Shown: positions 24,893 to 38,106 of the stretch, in pieces
Position numbering within the stretch: position 1 is the stretch's first letter
Layout: each line of letters begins with the position of its first letter
Assembly (NCBI RefSeq): GCF_000224145.3
Contig: NC_020172.2
Span: forward strand, 4,865,961 to 4,929,960
Source: Ciona intestinalis
Lineage: Eukaryota; Chordata; Ascidiacea; Phlebobranchia; Cionidae
Direction of reading: 5' to 3'
DNA length: 64,000 nt
Program-made: the position numbers and the translations under genes
The notes under the pieces: model-generated
The model's database searches: none
What the model saw: only the letters and a program-made list of their open reading frames with translations
What the model was told of the DNA's origin: nothing

Positions 24893-27800
24893 CTATGGCA
24901 TAGGTTCTTCTTTTGTCTTTGTAGATAACCAGGGTACTGGGGGAAGATCAGAGTCGCTGCCAGGCTCGTTAGCGGGTTCTTTACCACTAGAGTGTGTGGA
25001 TGAGCTGCTTATGTGTGGCTTGGTATCCTGGTAAAATGAATATTGATAAATTGAGGACTTGGTTAAAAAGTTTTGCATTACAAGTTGTCTAAATTGTTCG
25101 CCATGAATTAAAAAATTACAAACCAAAATAATATTTTTCTACAAAGTTACGTTTGTGGTAACTTGTAAGTGGGCATGAGGTGTATAAAACAAAACACCCG
25201 TGTTGTAAAGAAAGGCTATCATTGCCTTACCAGGATAAAAAGTTAGATTCATTATATGCTTTTCCAGGTTTATTTAGAAGCTTAATTTGAGGGGAAATTT
25301 TATTTAATTTAAATCTGTACTAATTGGCAGACTAATACCTTTACATCGTCACAATCTTTATACACAGAACCAACACAGCTCCTTAGTGACATCTTGCGGC
25401 TGGATTTTTTACCGGAGGATAATTCTTGTGTTGAGCTTGAATCCAAACCACGAAGTTGTTTTTGAATTCGTTCCTAAAAAAGGTATGAATAGTATTGTAA
25501 CTTGGGACATGAATTTTGGTTGTCAAAAAATAAGTTGTGGAATGCTAATGCTGTGTAAAAAGCATTTCTAAGAAGCTGAATTTCTAAGACCTTCTAAAAC
25601 TAAAAGTTGATGCCATTAAATTTATATTTATTAACTTGATAGTCTTTTTGGTAAGTTTTGAATTAAATTCAACCCTGAAAAAATTAGAAGCATATGTAAC
25701 AAAAATTAAGAAAGATTGTATCGACTATGTAGCACTATGTGTATATTTTGCAAAACACAAGGTTTAAGTTCCTTACCTTAGCTTTTGCCATTGCTTTCCT
25801 TGGCACTAGTCCCCATTCCACTAAACTTATTTCTGATGATATATTTTTAATATCTATGTTAGGATCATCATCAACTGATGTGAGGCTATCTTCAGATTCT
25901 TCGTGGATTTCTTCTTTGTTGAAATCCTCCGATTTCTCATCACTAAGTGGGGTTTCGGTCACAAGAGGGCAGTCTTGCTGCTCATCCATTTTTGAAATCT
26001 TTTTGTCGCTCTTTTCCTTATTTTCTAAAAAATAAAATAGATGTTTTAACATGTTCTACAAAAAGTTATATAAAACTATGGGAACTTTAACTATAGGGAA
26101 AAAAAGCTATGCCTACAAGTAAAGTTTTACCGATTTAACATATATGAAATACTACCAACCTTTTTTGATAGGCTCCAAAAGACTTGCTTCAAAATCGGAC
26201 ACAATTTGCAAATGAACAGAAGAAGAGATGGAATCCATGCTTTTATTGCATTCAAGCGTTGGCTGCCTCTTTTCTTCGTTTAAAGGTCGAAACTTTGCCA
26301 CCAGCTGTCTCCCTTGAGGTATTTTATTATTCTCGCTGCTTTCTCTTAGTGTTGCCGGAATATTCTCAAATTTTTCATTTTTATCATCGGAAACTTCAGT
26401 CTTCCCAGTGATTGACCGCACATCAGCGACCAGTAACTCACAAGGGAATTCTTCAAGTGTTGCCATATCTTTTTCTTCACCAGGTTTTTCTGGAGTTGAA
26501 GTGTCCCGAGGTAACAAAGGACCATTATCATATTCATTGTCTTGTTCAATCACAATCTCTTCTATGACATCAGGAGCTGTGATGTCATCATATGTGAAAT
26601 CCAACTTTGTCCCACTCTGAGTAGTGGAATCTTTAAAAATATCCGATTTAGAGGACTTTGTGTCTTCTTCTTTATTCTCCTCAAGATTTTGTTGAATGTT
26701 GACAGCTCTGTGTAATATATTATGATGTAATAATGCTGATTATGAAGTCAGATTCAACACCGACAATACACTTTACATTTTGGCCTTGGATTCGAGCAAA
26801 TGATGTCAAATTTAATAATTTATTAGTCATCTACGGCTACAATACGGACAGGCAAAAGCTTTAAGTTATCCCAGTATTTCCACATTCCAAGAAAAGCTAT
26901 GCTAATGTACTGGCTATAGTTTTTGGATTTTGGTCCCACTGTTCTTATAAATAACACACAGACCGACTTACACATCATTCCCACCATCTCCAATACAATT
27001 TCCCAAATCATCTTCTGATTTTTCCTCAGCTTGTTCACTAAAGTTTTCACCCACATTATTAGAGGGCAGATTTAGAAATCGGTCGATTAAATAATCCCCT
27101 CCCCTTTCATCTGTAGGTAATCTGGGGTCCTGCAGATGTATTTTGCTTGGTATGGTAAGTTTATATCAGTAGTAAAGGGGAGAAGCACCCATGGCACCAC
27201 TGTTTCAAGTATAAAAGAAGATAACTTAAACGCCATCGTTTTCAATAAAAAAATCAAAATGTAGATTTAGTTTTTGTACACGAGTACACTAATTATAAAA
27301 TCTGACTTTATTAGATAAAAAATAGCAAAAATTTGTAAAAAATTAAACAAGACAATCTTACCTGGTTACTCCCTTCAAGTTCCACCCCAGTTGTTTTGTC
27401 TTTTCTTAAATATTTAACATCAGTTAAACGTGGCTCTTTACTTTGGACTTTTCTGTTAATAAAAACTATAAAAATAAGAAAAACCTAAAATTGGTTCATA
27501 AAATGTGGGCAACTTATGCCTGCATACTCAGAAATAACATGTTTTCTTCTGGTGCAAACTATAGTTAAGGAAACTCTGTATAATATATAGTTATAAGTAT
27601 AACGAAAACAAAATTGATGATTAAATTTTTTTTATTTCTATACCTCCACACAGCTCTCATGTGTTTAATTTTCTTCATTGCTCTTGCTTGAAAATTTTCA
27701 TTTGTTCCTGAAACAATAGCAAGTGTGACATCACAGTATTGTAAAATTGGGGTAAATATTTACCTGAGATATGTCTTGGTCTGTTTATTGTGATATCATC

Positions 27801-30522
27801 ACTGTCCGATTCTGATGTCATAATGACTGAATGTTGAGAACAACGAAATTTCCTACAATTCCTGACAGAATGTTATTTTTAAGTTATTGCACAATAAGTA
27901 GAACTATGATGTAACAAACCTTAGTGGTTTTGATCTTAGTGACCAAGGAACCAACTTTCTCTGTAAGAAAACAGAATGATTATAACTTTTGTGTTACCTA
28001 ACACCTTAGAAACCTACATTAAGCAACCATGAATACTTTTATGAATAAAAATCTCTCACTCTTTGTCTAAGTTTATATTTCTTTTCAAGAGAGTTCAAAA
28101 GTTCATCTGGGCTTTCATCATTGCATGATGTCATCGAGTTTAGATCTTCACTTGATGATGTCATAGCTGATGATGTCAGAGGTTTCCAATCATTGGAATC
28201 ACATTTACCGTGGTGTGATGCTGCTGGGAATGTGAAATAGAGTATGTGGTGTATAAATATACCTCATGCTCACTGTCTATAACATGGGTGTCTTCTTATA
28301 CACTGGGCACACATGGTGTATTCATACACCTCATGCTCACTGTCGAGCTATAACATGAGTGTCTTCTTATACACCAGACACACATGGTGTATTTATACAC
28401 CTCATGCTCACTGCGGAGCTATAACATGGGTATCATGGAAGGTTTGGTTACTCCAGTAAAGATGAACTTACTTGGCTTTACATCAGTTGTATCAGTAGAC
28501 GAAGCTACAATTTCAAATTCATCCTTCAATAATTTAAGCTGGCGTGCAAACTCTTGCCGTAGACTAAAAATAAAGATCAAATTAAGTGTTCTATGATGAC
28601 ACAATGATTTATTCACCTGTACAAACGACTATCTGGAAACTTCATTTTCCTGAAGTCATTTAGCGTGACGTCACTCCCACTGACGTCATCAAGTTGTTGG
28701 CTTGCAGAAGATGACGCATCTCCAGCTTCGTAAACGCGTCGCTGGATTGAGTTGTTACGAATCTATGACGCGAAACACTTATTTAATATACGTCATCAAA
28801 CGCGAAACCACGCAACTACGTCATCAATTACGTCACGAAGTGTCATTTGATATTTTTTTACATTCAACGAAAAGCGGCGGGGGTTTCCAACTATGGTAAT
28901 CCCCCTTTGGCGTAACATTTTAAGTGGGGAATTCAAGTAACGTTGTAACTGAGCATAACTTTATGAAGGAATCAATTCGTTAAATTTGTTAAACAAAACA
29001 TAAAAAGATATATTGTGCAACTATTTGTAAGTATAGAGCGATTAAATACAAAATATATAACACAGCCTAATTTACGGTTTCTTACTAGTCGCGTGGTGGT
29101 GCGGTTGAGCCATTGTTTTACTTTTGTGACGTCACAGCCAGTTGTAGAATGCGAAACATTCGACGAAGAAGCGTGACGTCGCGAACTTATTGGCGGGGAA
29201 CGCGTCCACTTCCGGTTTCGCTTTCGATGGAACTGATTGGAATATTGTTTGAAATTGTTTTTAAAATTACGCAAGGGTATCATAACGAAGTCTGTAACAC
29301 GGCATAGCAAATAGACCACACACCCAAACTTTAATTTACAGTACTGTTTGGGTAAGATGGGACTCCTTTAACACATATTATCAAAATATACCTATCGTGT
29401 TTGAAAAAATTAACAACGGTCAATGGGAGTCGTGAGAATACGGTTTTATAATTACTTGAATGACCTTAGTTTACTACCAAATGGGACGGGAAAATAGAAA
29501 GAAACGGTGTCCCATCTTCCCCCACCCTGCTTAATAACTAAAAAGCGACATACATTAGAAAATTTACTTTTTTCTCCGAGGTCGCCTTTCTTGTTCTCTT
29601 TGTTTTCTTTGTTCTAGAATTTCCAGGATTGATTATTTTTCTTGATCTGTATAATCTTATAGCGCTGATTGCTTCGTATGATATATCATGTAACAAGTCC
29701 TCGTGTGACGTCAGAAGCTTGTCTACGTCATCGCTGACGTCACCAGTAGGATTTTGCTTGTGTGACCGTAAACGGTCATGTATTATAGCAGTTACCAGTT
29801 TTCCGATAAGTTCTCGTTGTCTCTTAATCGTGTCTTCCAATTTCTGTTCGACCGAATTTCTGAAGTAAAAATTCAAAACGAAGAAGAAATATTTATAATG
29901 ATGAAATCTCGAAGTGCCAATGAGTTATTGCTTTCTATTCGTTTTGTACACTTCTTTAAAGCAATATTAGCGTATTTCGCTACAATAAGCCTATAAACTT
30001 TGGTGTAAATCCCAGATCCCATGACGTAGGACTACACTCATATAGAGTACAAATAGATTGAAACAACTGTATTTGGATGACATCTGCTAAATGTCTCATT
30101 TCATATTTTAATAATAATCAAACTTACTTTTGTAGAGGTGTGACGTCGTTTGGTTTTGCACACAGCTCCTGCTGGTTGGCTGAGACGATTGGGCTCTGAT
30201 ACGTCATCGGTTGCGTATAAGTTTGAGCTGGGCGCCATATTTGTTGATAGTATGGGTTCAAAATGGGGTTGGGGTAATTTCCCTGGGGTTTGGGGCTAAT
30301 TTGGGGGCGTTGGAGTTGTGGGATTTGACTCCAAACTAAGTTTTGTGGAGTTTTAGTTGGGTTTAGTTGATTAGGGCAAGTTGTAGGGGGTGTCTGGGTG
30401 GGTAAGGCGGTCTGGGGGTTTATTGGGGTAACGTGTTGGTTGTAGGGTTTAATTTGGGGGGTAAACTGTTGGGTTCCTCGGTTGATTAGAACAAGCTGGT
30501 TGCTAGGGGAATTATACGTCAT
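24893..30522 (-). CDS. Unrecognised 917-residue protein, 15 exons
   Basis: I do not recognise this family. Exons: 30128-30522, 29568-29859, 29086-29232, 28617-28762, 28472-28563, 28060-28223, 27920-27960, 27764-27861, 27644-27707, 27362-27452, 26972-27129, 26160-26707, 25777-26024, 25339-25473, 24893-25027. Every junction has a usable donor and acceptor and phases agree throughout, so this is one real gene. Residues 1-131 are Pro/Gln/Asn-rich and look disordered. About 133-229 is helical and charged (KLEDTIKRQRELIGKLVTAI, then HEDLLHDISYEA) and ends in a Lys/Arg cluster. Short basic blocks follow (FHRKRNRKW; SLEKKYKLRQR at about 402-412; KKIKHMRAVWR at about 469-480). From about 510 it is acidic and Ser/Asp-rich. 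No signal peptide or membrane span is visible. A nuclear or scaffolding protein would fit but is only a guess. The ATG at 30522 was chosen because upstream in-frame codons offer only GTG. Confidence 0.8.
25144..25255. repeat. Family-3 dispersed element
   Basis: Same core as 8225-8395 (GTAACTTGTAAGTGGGCATG, AACACCCGTGTTGTAAAG, AAAAGTTAGATTC). In an intron of the unrecognised gene. Confidence 0.7.
28238..28440. repeat. Family-2 hairpin repeat, 2-3 units
   Basis: Units of about 75-80 bp: ATACACCTCATGCTCACTGT, GAGCTATAACATGAGTGTCT, then TATACACCAGACACACATGG, which folds back on itself. It runs up to the exon starting the 28472-28563 block. Confidence 0.8.
29340..29530. mobile_element. Family-1 MITE copy
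   Basis: GGGTAAGATGGGACTCCTTT to GGTGTCCCATCTTCCCCCAC with the family core AGTCGTGAGAATACGGTTTT. Located between exons 2 and 3 of the unrecognised gene. Confidence 0.8.
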
Positions 30523-32116
30523 CACGTTGCTATAGAAACAAAAAATTAACGTATTTCTTCCTTCGTCTGGCCTCACTGAAAACTCGCTACGAGCTGATAT
30601 AAACTCGCCTGAAACTACAACGTATCTAGAACTAAGACCTGTCTTTTGTAGTGTAAAACTGTAAACCACTGCTCGTCTCCAGAAAATACTTATATACTTA
30701 CTAAAATTATTAAAGTAGCCTCAAAAAGCCAATATCTCGGGCCAAAAAGTAATATTTAAATTTTTTGAACTCGTTTGAAAATGTAAACAATAAACAACGA
30801 TTCATTATGTCGTAACAAACCTTTATTGCATACGACATAACAATCTTTACAACGTAACAATATATGTTATAACGTGCATAAGTTACGTATTCGCAACGTT
30901 GTAAACAGAAGAAAAATTCTAATTGGGCGAAAAATAAAACTTGAAAAATATATACAGCCAGTGAATTTACAATCCTATTAACGATAAGTAATGTGCCGGA
31001 CATTTAAACAAACTAAATGCACGAATGTCTAATGTAAAATGAAGTTGCATTCTTTAAGAAATCGCCAAAAAAAGTTCATTTATAAATGTGTTTAGTGCAA
31101 TGCATTAGAAGAAAAATTTCTACTACGTGAACAATATCTTTGGTTTTGTTATTTTGAAATATAATTTTGGTGTTTACAGATGTTTAGGGCAGTACAAAAT
31201 GCGCACCAAAGCTGTGACTGCTTGAAAAGAAACATTTCTATTAAAACAGGAGTTTTAAACTGAGGCACGCCTTTGAAAATACATAAAAAACCTGCAACCT
31301 ATATTTTGCTAAAGAAAACTCGTTTAGTTATAACTTATAAAACAGTATTATCTTTCACAAACATTTATGAAGTATACATGACCCCCAACCTTCAAAAATA
31401 GGCGTGCCCCAGTTAAGAACCCCTGTTTTAATGTACTGCAATTATACTCTTGTTCAACACGATTTAATCAAAAGATTTAAAAGATTTTACAAAAAAGACA
31501 TCACTTTTGGTTTACAAACATTTTTTTAATTATTAAACTTTTTTTAAAAGGGACTAAAACATCATAAGCGCATTAATTAGATTATGGAATAGGTTGAAGT
31601 TGGAACTTTATAAAATGGAACAAATATGTTGTTTTAAACATTTGACACAAATTATAAAATCACATTGTTTTAGTCAATTTAGTGCATAAAAACCACATAT
31701 ATATTTAAGCCTATTTAGTTCAAATAAATGCATTATGACATCATAAGGCACTATACAAGGCTAACTAGAATTAAATTCTTGTTTAAAATTATTATTCATA
31801 AAAACTTTAAAAACAACAGAAAATTTGATTTTATATCGTTAGTGATTTTTTTACAGAATTTCATTTTTTAAAGAAATATTTTGTGCCACTTTGGCTAAAA
31901 ATAGTGCTGACTGCTGAGTATTTTAATAAACAAGTTTGTTTGTAAACAATAACTATTGTTCATAAACAAACCCTTCACCCACTGCTGCCCCAAGTGGTGA
32001 ATGCGTTCACACAAAAATAACATTAATTGCTTTAATAGTTAACAGATATAAAAATGAAGAGATAATCAGCATTGAAGTGTCACTTACAGTGGCTGTGATG
32101 TCATAAACCAGGATTC
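30523..32116. other. Intergenic, unknown gene to TNIP
   Basis: Holds the 5' region of the unknown gene and the TNIP 3' end, plus the hAT-like element at 31241-31431. AT-rich otherwise. An open frame continues upstream of 30522 but has no ATG. Confidence 0.6.
31241..31431. mobile_element. hAT-like nonautonomous element
   Basis: Left end TTAAAACAGGAGTTTTAAAC then TGAGGCACGCC; right end GGCGTGCCCCAGTTAAGAAC then CCCTGTTTTAA. Imperfect inverted repeats of about 30 bp; the CAGGGGTTCTTAACTGGGGC type end is typical of hAT elements. Between the unknown gene and TNIP. Confidence 0.65.
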
Positions 32117-35100
32117 TTAAGGATGTTTTTGATGGTCACTGAAACAGTGATGCGCAACAATTTATACAATGTACCAGTGATGCGCAACAAATTTTAAACT
32201 ATTTACTACATCTCCAATGCCATACATTAAGAAAGTCATATTAGTTAAATGTAACAAAGTAATTTTAACACTTTATACCTACAATACGTTACAACTCACG
32301 TGGCATCGGCACCAGGTCTGTATTCAAATTTACGAGGGTCTTGCTGGTTGTAATTCTGGTTTAAATAACAATAAAGATCATATGTTGTATATTTAAGCAT
32401 TGCTTCACTGAATATCATGTATTTTGGGCATCTAAGACCTAAGACTTTGTATGTAAGTATTATGGGTTCTTAGTTTAAGAGACTTTATCCTTATCTAAAT
32501 GTTTAAAAACTACTTCAGTGGGGTCTAGATGGTAGCACCCTGGGTGTTGGGGTAATAGACCTACATCTCAGGTCTCAGGTGTGCCTCACTGAAGACCTCA
32601 CCCTTATAGAATGAAATCTCTATTATTAAGTGTCTATAAACTGCCTCAGTGGGGTCTAGATGGTGGCACCCTGGGTGTTGGGGTAATAGACCTACACCCC
32701 AGGTCTCAGGTGTGCCCCACTAAAGACCTCACAAATATAGAATGAAATCTCTATTATTAAGTGTCTATAAACTGCCTCAGTGGGGTCTAGATGATAGCAC
32801 CCTGGGTGTTGGGGTAATAGACCTACACCCCAGGTCTCAGGTGTGCCCCACTAAAGACCTCACAAATATAGAAACGCAACACAAACTAGCAAAAACTTTG
32901 CACGAGTTGTATGAAACGGAACAGCCAAGTTAAAATGATTATTATTGCCCGCCATACAAGAATAAACAAGTTAAATTCATTCGTTCAATATACTATAATA
33001 AATTGATGACCAAAGTGTTATAATGGTTCTTGCTACCCCGCCAAGCAAATCGTGAGGACAAATTGCACAAACCTGTGATATTTGCGATGTGAGTCTTCCT
33101 TGTGGGCGTGGCATGGGTTGGGTCATCGGGTTGATAGGTACACTTTGTGGCTCGTTTGGTGCATTAGGGTTGGGGTGCTGCATAAAACATAAATTTACCA
33201 TTGAATCCTATAGCAGTGAACAGATTAAATGGCATAATCTAACAATAATAACTTTAAAATAACAAAAATATTGTTTTAATTTGGAATACTGGATACTTTA
33301 CTTATATTCCTTTATTTGTATACCACCTAAATCCCAATTTTTCCCATTCATGTTCTAAAACAATTATCAAAGCTCTGAAATGGAAAGAAAATGCGTACCG
33401 TCTTACTCCACACTATTGTGTTTTATGTAATAGAGAGATCTATAATCGTAAACACTCACCTGTGGAAATCCAATTCTCCTGGGCGGGGCATTATGGTTTC
33501 CTGGTTGATGAGATGGTTCAAATCTATGGGATTGTGGTTGGTTTGGAAAACCCCAAGGTTGTTCTATGGGTGGTGTAAGATTTAGATTATGAAATGTAGG
33601 CTGTTTTTTAAATTTAGAATATGGAATAACAGAATATTGCCATCAGATGTAATATTAATGTAATGCAGTTTTTTTTCCAAATTTATTTTAAGTAGGCTTA
33701 CTACCAACTTTACAGTTTAATAGTGGACTACTCCAAGTCAGCTAATATACATAAAACTGGCACAAATTACTAACAACTTTTATTACTGTCAAGTGGATTC
33801 TTATGGGGCAACAAAGTTTTACAAGAAACCATGTTGAAACGCACAGTTCGAGAACCACAGTTTAAATTACTGCACATAATTCACCCTTTTCATTGGAATG
33901 TGGAACTCTATAGTTTGGTGGCGGTGGTGGTTGATGCTGTGTATGTTGCAGACCACCAGGTGCAGATGGCGAATGATGCATTGGTTCACGATGCTCATAC
34001 TGTGGAAGGCCACTTGTGCTGTGCGTTTGTCTTGGGAACTGGATTTAAACAGATTATGTTGGTTGGATGATATGGTAGCTTTTAGCTGGTGGAGATTGAA
34101 ATACTTTGTGAGAATTGTGGGTGTGGCAATTTATGATTGGAAGTTGGGGGAGATTGGCCAAGGTCTAGCGTTGTGGCTTAGTTAATTGCTTGTATTATAA
34201 CTAGTTAATTGCTTGGATTATAACCTAAAGATACCGGGCAAGACACTTAGCGGCAATTGCTTCAACCAAGTGGTCACTAATGGGTTGGATCACCTTAGAT
34301 GTCGGAGTAAGGGGCCAACGTTGGCCTTAATCTCAGGTATCATAGCATGTGTAAATTAAAAAACAGTAAGAAATAAAATTTTATAAACACAGGATTTATA
34401 AATATATAGCTCATGAAAAGTAATACACACCTGTCTAGGAGTTGGAAAATGGTCATTATGAGTTGAGTTGGCTTGTGTGGACTGTATGGTGTCCATTAAC
34501 CTGATAATTTAAAAAAACAAAATTAACAAAATTTATCATTTGAGGTTCTTTTGACGACAAATAAAATGCACTAAAATTTAATAATTACTGAAAAATGTAC
34601 TGTTGTAGAAAAACCCACAGAAGGTTCGCCCACCCTGGCACCCAAGTTTGTTGCCCATGTTAATATTTGTACGTACTCTTTCATCTTCTGCGAAAGATCC
34701 TGGTTCTGTCGCATCACTTGTTCTTTTTCGTTTCGTTCTGCTTCAAAATCTTCTTGAAAAACTTTTAGCTGGCTTTCGTAGATTCCAACATCTGAACCTT
34801 AAATATATTTAGCTTGAGTAATTTAAAGATAATTCATTAACTATAAATGTTTAAATGGATTTAAAAACAACACAACTTAAGTTATAACACAGGTGCACTG
34901 TTCCATATACGGTGACTTCTTATTTTTGTTTCCCCGTATGGCTGGCAATTCAGACAGCGCATGTGACCACAAGTAAACACATACGCCTACAAGCTACATT
35001 GTTTGGATGATAAGGTTTCCTACCCGGTATTCTCAGGTTAAAGGTGAGCTTGCTTTATACCACAATATCAGACACATGTATACATACGTACTTTAACAAA

Positions 35101-38100
35101 TAAACGTAAAGTAACAACACCATAAACTTACTTTCATGCGTTTGCATTGGGTTATTTCGCAATAAGTTCTCTTTTTCCATTTTTAAATGTTCTAATTCTT
35201 CTTTTAAGTTCGAATTTTCACTTGCTAGAATTTCTTGCTTTTGCTCCAGTTTCTTGATTGAAACAGTAAGATTAATGATGAAACAAATACAGTTATGACA
35301 TCATAATTACAATTTTTTCCTGCTCCATAATATAAAGTTCCTTCTGGACTCTTTCAAATTCAGGACGCTGTACCTTGAAAAAGAAATGTTTATTTCTATT
35401 CAAAACACCCGCTGTACCTGTACTGCTATGGAAACATTTCAAGTGAAACAAAGAAAATCTTTCTCATACGTCACATTTTATTACATATGGTAAAAAGTCC
35501 AAGGAATTCATGTTAAACAAACAACAACATATGCTTTACATCCTAGGTTTTTAAACCATTTAATTCAGGATTAAATGTCACCTTGGGTTTTAACTTCAAC
35601 AGTGTTTCTAATGTTTGACCAATATGGCATTTTATTGATGTCACCTAGATTTTACTATACATACAATAAAAAGACATGTTGACTATGAACACAACCCCAG
35701 GCACTTGTGAAACCCCCTTTGGTCTTGTCTGTCACACCCCTTACTGCGTTGAGATCTAAACTGGTTTACACCATTTATCAAACAACCCGAGTTTTGGCAA
35801 CCAAGTTTTAAAACCAACAAAATTCCCAAGGTTTGAAATGCCCAAACCAGGAATTGTATCATTACTATGAAATGAAATAAAAAAGTGACGCTATGATCCG
35901 TGTCCCTAGTCATGGTACCTCACTGCTCACTCCTTACACAATTATAACCCACCAAATCCAGTTCTTCCCTTGATGACATTCGTAACACTCCGAGCCCCAA
36001 ATCACTTTTCCCTGATCGTGGTGACTTCGTTTCTTCAGGTTGGCTAGGTATGATGTCACCACTGCTTGACCCTTGAACCCGAGACGCAACATCAAAGTCC
36101 CCTGACACTGCGTGAACTGTTGTGGTGTCTGTGGTGGGTGGGAGTAATTAATGTAAGAATTCAATGAATGTAACTTATTTACAGGGCAACTACAGTCGTT
36201 ATAATAACACATGTGTTCTGTTTTATACACCTTGTGCCTGTTAATAAACGAATGTAACTTATTTAGATTTACTTGGCGGCGTAACAACAGTCATTATAAC
36301 ACTTTAGCCAATACAGTACATTGAATGAATCAATGTAACTTATTCATTCTTATATGGCGGGGCAATAGCGGTCATTTTAACTTGGCTGTTCAGTTTCATA
36401 CAACTCGTGCCAGCCAAATACATATTTAACTTATTTATATTATGAAGGTGGGACAACTACAGTCATCATAACATGGGTGTTCTGTATCATACACCTCCTG
36501 CTCGCTTATAAGTTACCACATACATGAGAGTCCTGCGGTTGATGCAGAATTATGTTTTATAGTATTAGAGGAATTAGATCGCGTTGTTGGTCCATCAAAC
36601 TATATTAAACAACTTAACAACCATTCAGCATTGGTTTTGTAGAAACAAATCCATATAAACTTTGTTAAACCTTCGTTTGATCCAGTTGCTTGTGTTGGTT
36701 CACAATCGCATGACAGTGACTTCACTTCCTTCTGCAACGCTTTAATCTTCGCTGTGTATGCTGAGTTCACCGCTATTGTTCGTTGCAAGGTTTTTGACAG
36801 CTTTAACATCTGTAGTGGAAATAGGGGAAAAGTATAAACAAGTTTTGGACATAATAATGACATTTTCAACCATATTATGAATTTAAATTTAAACTTGAAA
36901 AAAAAACATTTTCCTTTGTTTATATAATGTGAAACCAAGCAACCTAATAGCAGTGTTTAAGCAATACAGAAAAATCCTTTTGTTTTGGTCTCAACTCTTA
37001 ACTATAATTATTATTATCAAGAGTTTAGGAAAATGGAAAATATTGAGCCCCTTTGTTAAAGTTTTGGCTAAAATGAAGTAAATATTTCATATAAAAAAAT
37101 ATTTTACTTTTTCAGATAATATTTTATCTGATGAATTCTGCACCAACAAGTTGATCTCAATTTGTTTTTCTTTGAGTTGATTCCGATAACTTGTAATCAA
37201 CATCTCTTGCTCATGTTGATTCTACAAGCAATTGGATAACATGAGTGTTGTTTACAACTGTGAGTATATATATCTTTTAGTTCGGTGTGTTACATAAACT
37301 TTTAACTTTATTGTAATAAAAAATGTATGTAAAAACTCCAGCTATACCTACCTGTTAAAAATACTGAAGTGTTGGTCAAATACAACTTAACTTACATAAC
37401 ACCTGTGAAAAAATGGTGCAACAAATCCAGGGTTATTATTTTGTTGACAGCATATAAAACTACTCCATACCAAACTGCCACTTTTACAAATTACAAAAAC
37501 AATCAATAAAAGAGCCTTGTAAACTTTATACTTAAATAAAAAAAACAAAACAAGAAAACCAAGCCCACCAATGCAGCTTCACGACTAATCCCACTTTCTT
37601 CAAGTTTTTGTTGAAGTTCTAAATTTTGTTTCGTCATTTCTTTGATTATTTGATTTTTCGCTGTAAGTACGGTGATGGGTTGGTTTGGATCATGCGATGG
37701 GATAGCTTCCCCATTTGCAAGTTCCTCCATTCTGTTGTAATATCAAGATTTATAGATTGATTGCTTACTAATATTTAAGGTTTGGAAAATACACGGCAGT
37801 GGTAAAAAATCTTCCAGTACGTTACAGATTAGGCTGGTGAAAAGTGTTAGAGGTTGGTAGTTGTGGGTTATAAAGGGTTAGTGGTTATATGGGTTAGTAG
37901 TTAGTTTAGTGGTTAGAAGATAATGCATGGAGATTCTTTACTAGCACTAAAAACATAATGCATTACCTTTGGTGCATGACTGCTAATTCCTCCTTTAAGC
38001 TTTTGTTTTCCTCTACGAGTTTTCCATTCTGACATTTAAGTTGTTTTATGAGCTGAACCACCTTGACTTTCTGTTCAGATTCGGAGCACGGAGATTTAGT

Positions 38101-38106
38101 CGTCAT
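32117..38106 (-). CDS. TNIP: TNIP/ABIN-like protein with UBAN-type coiled coil
   Basis: Exons: 37967-38106, 37569-37731, 37108-37221, 36671-36809, 35938-36128, 35311-35373, 35132-35252, 34677-34791, 34431-34500, 33885-34038, 33460-33563, 33073-33177, 32300-32355, 32117-32138. Phases agree throughout, giving 518 residues. Residues 1-185 and 250-350 are predicted coiled coil (heptad Leu/Ile with Lys/Glu/Gln). Residues about 315-350 contain YESQLKVFQEDFEAERNEKE, matching the UBAN segment shared by ABINs, optineurin and NEMO (DFxxERxxRE), which binds Met1/Lys63 ubiquitin chains. The rest is Pro/Gln/His-rich and, as in ABINs, carries no C-terminal zinc finger, which argues against optineurin or NEMO. 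The expected role is a cytosolic brake on NF-kB/TNF-type signalling. One UBAN Arg is Lys here. The last exon is tiny (7 codons with stop); if its intron is retained, the protein ends one residue after the donor. Confidence 0.85.
32512..32875. repeat. Family-4 tandem repeat, 130-bp unit, about 3 copies
   Basis: Three units with period 130-131 bp (GGGGTCTAGATG near 32520, 32651 and 32781), inverted relative to 7468-7725. In TNIP intron 12. The plus-strand ORF crossing it is a by-product. Confidence 0.85.
32885..32985. repeat. Family-3 dispersed element
   Basis: ACTTTGCACGAGTTGTATGA, AACGGAACAGCCAAG and ACAAGTTAAATTC match family 3. It abuts the family-4 array, in TNIP intron 12. Confidence 0.6.
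36165..36515. repeat. Family-3 elements, several inverted units
   Basis: Several head-to-tail units in inverse orientation (AATGTAACTTATTTA, GGCGGGGCAATAGCGGTCAT, CTGTATCATACACCTCCTGC). In TNIP intron 4. Confidence 0.7.
37808..37945. repeat. Related TTAG-rich element
   Basis: GGTGAAAAGTGTTAGAGGTT through GGTTAGTGGTTATATGGG to GAGATTCTTTACTAGCAC matches the 14742-15056 element. In TNIP intron 1. Confidence 0.65.

Noticed and set aside
30523..30669. Upstream extension of the unknown gene's first exon
   Set aside because: The frame is open but has no ATG, only a GTG, and a possible 3' splice site (CTATAG) lies just before the chosen ATG; treated as 5' UTR or intron.
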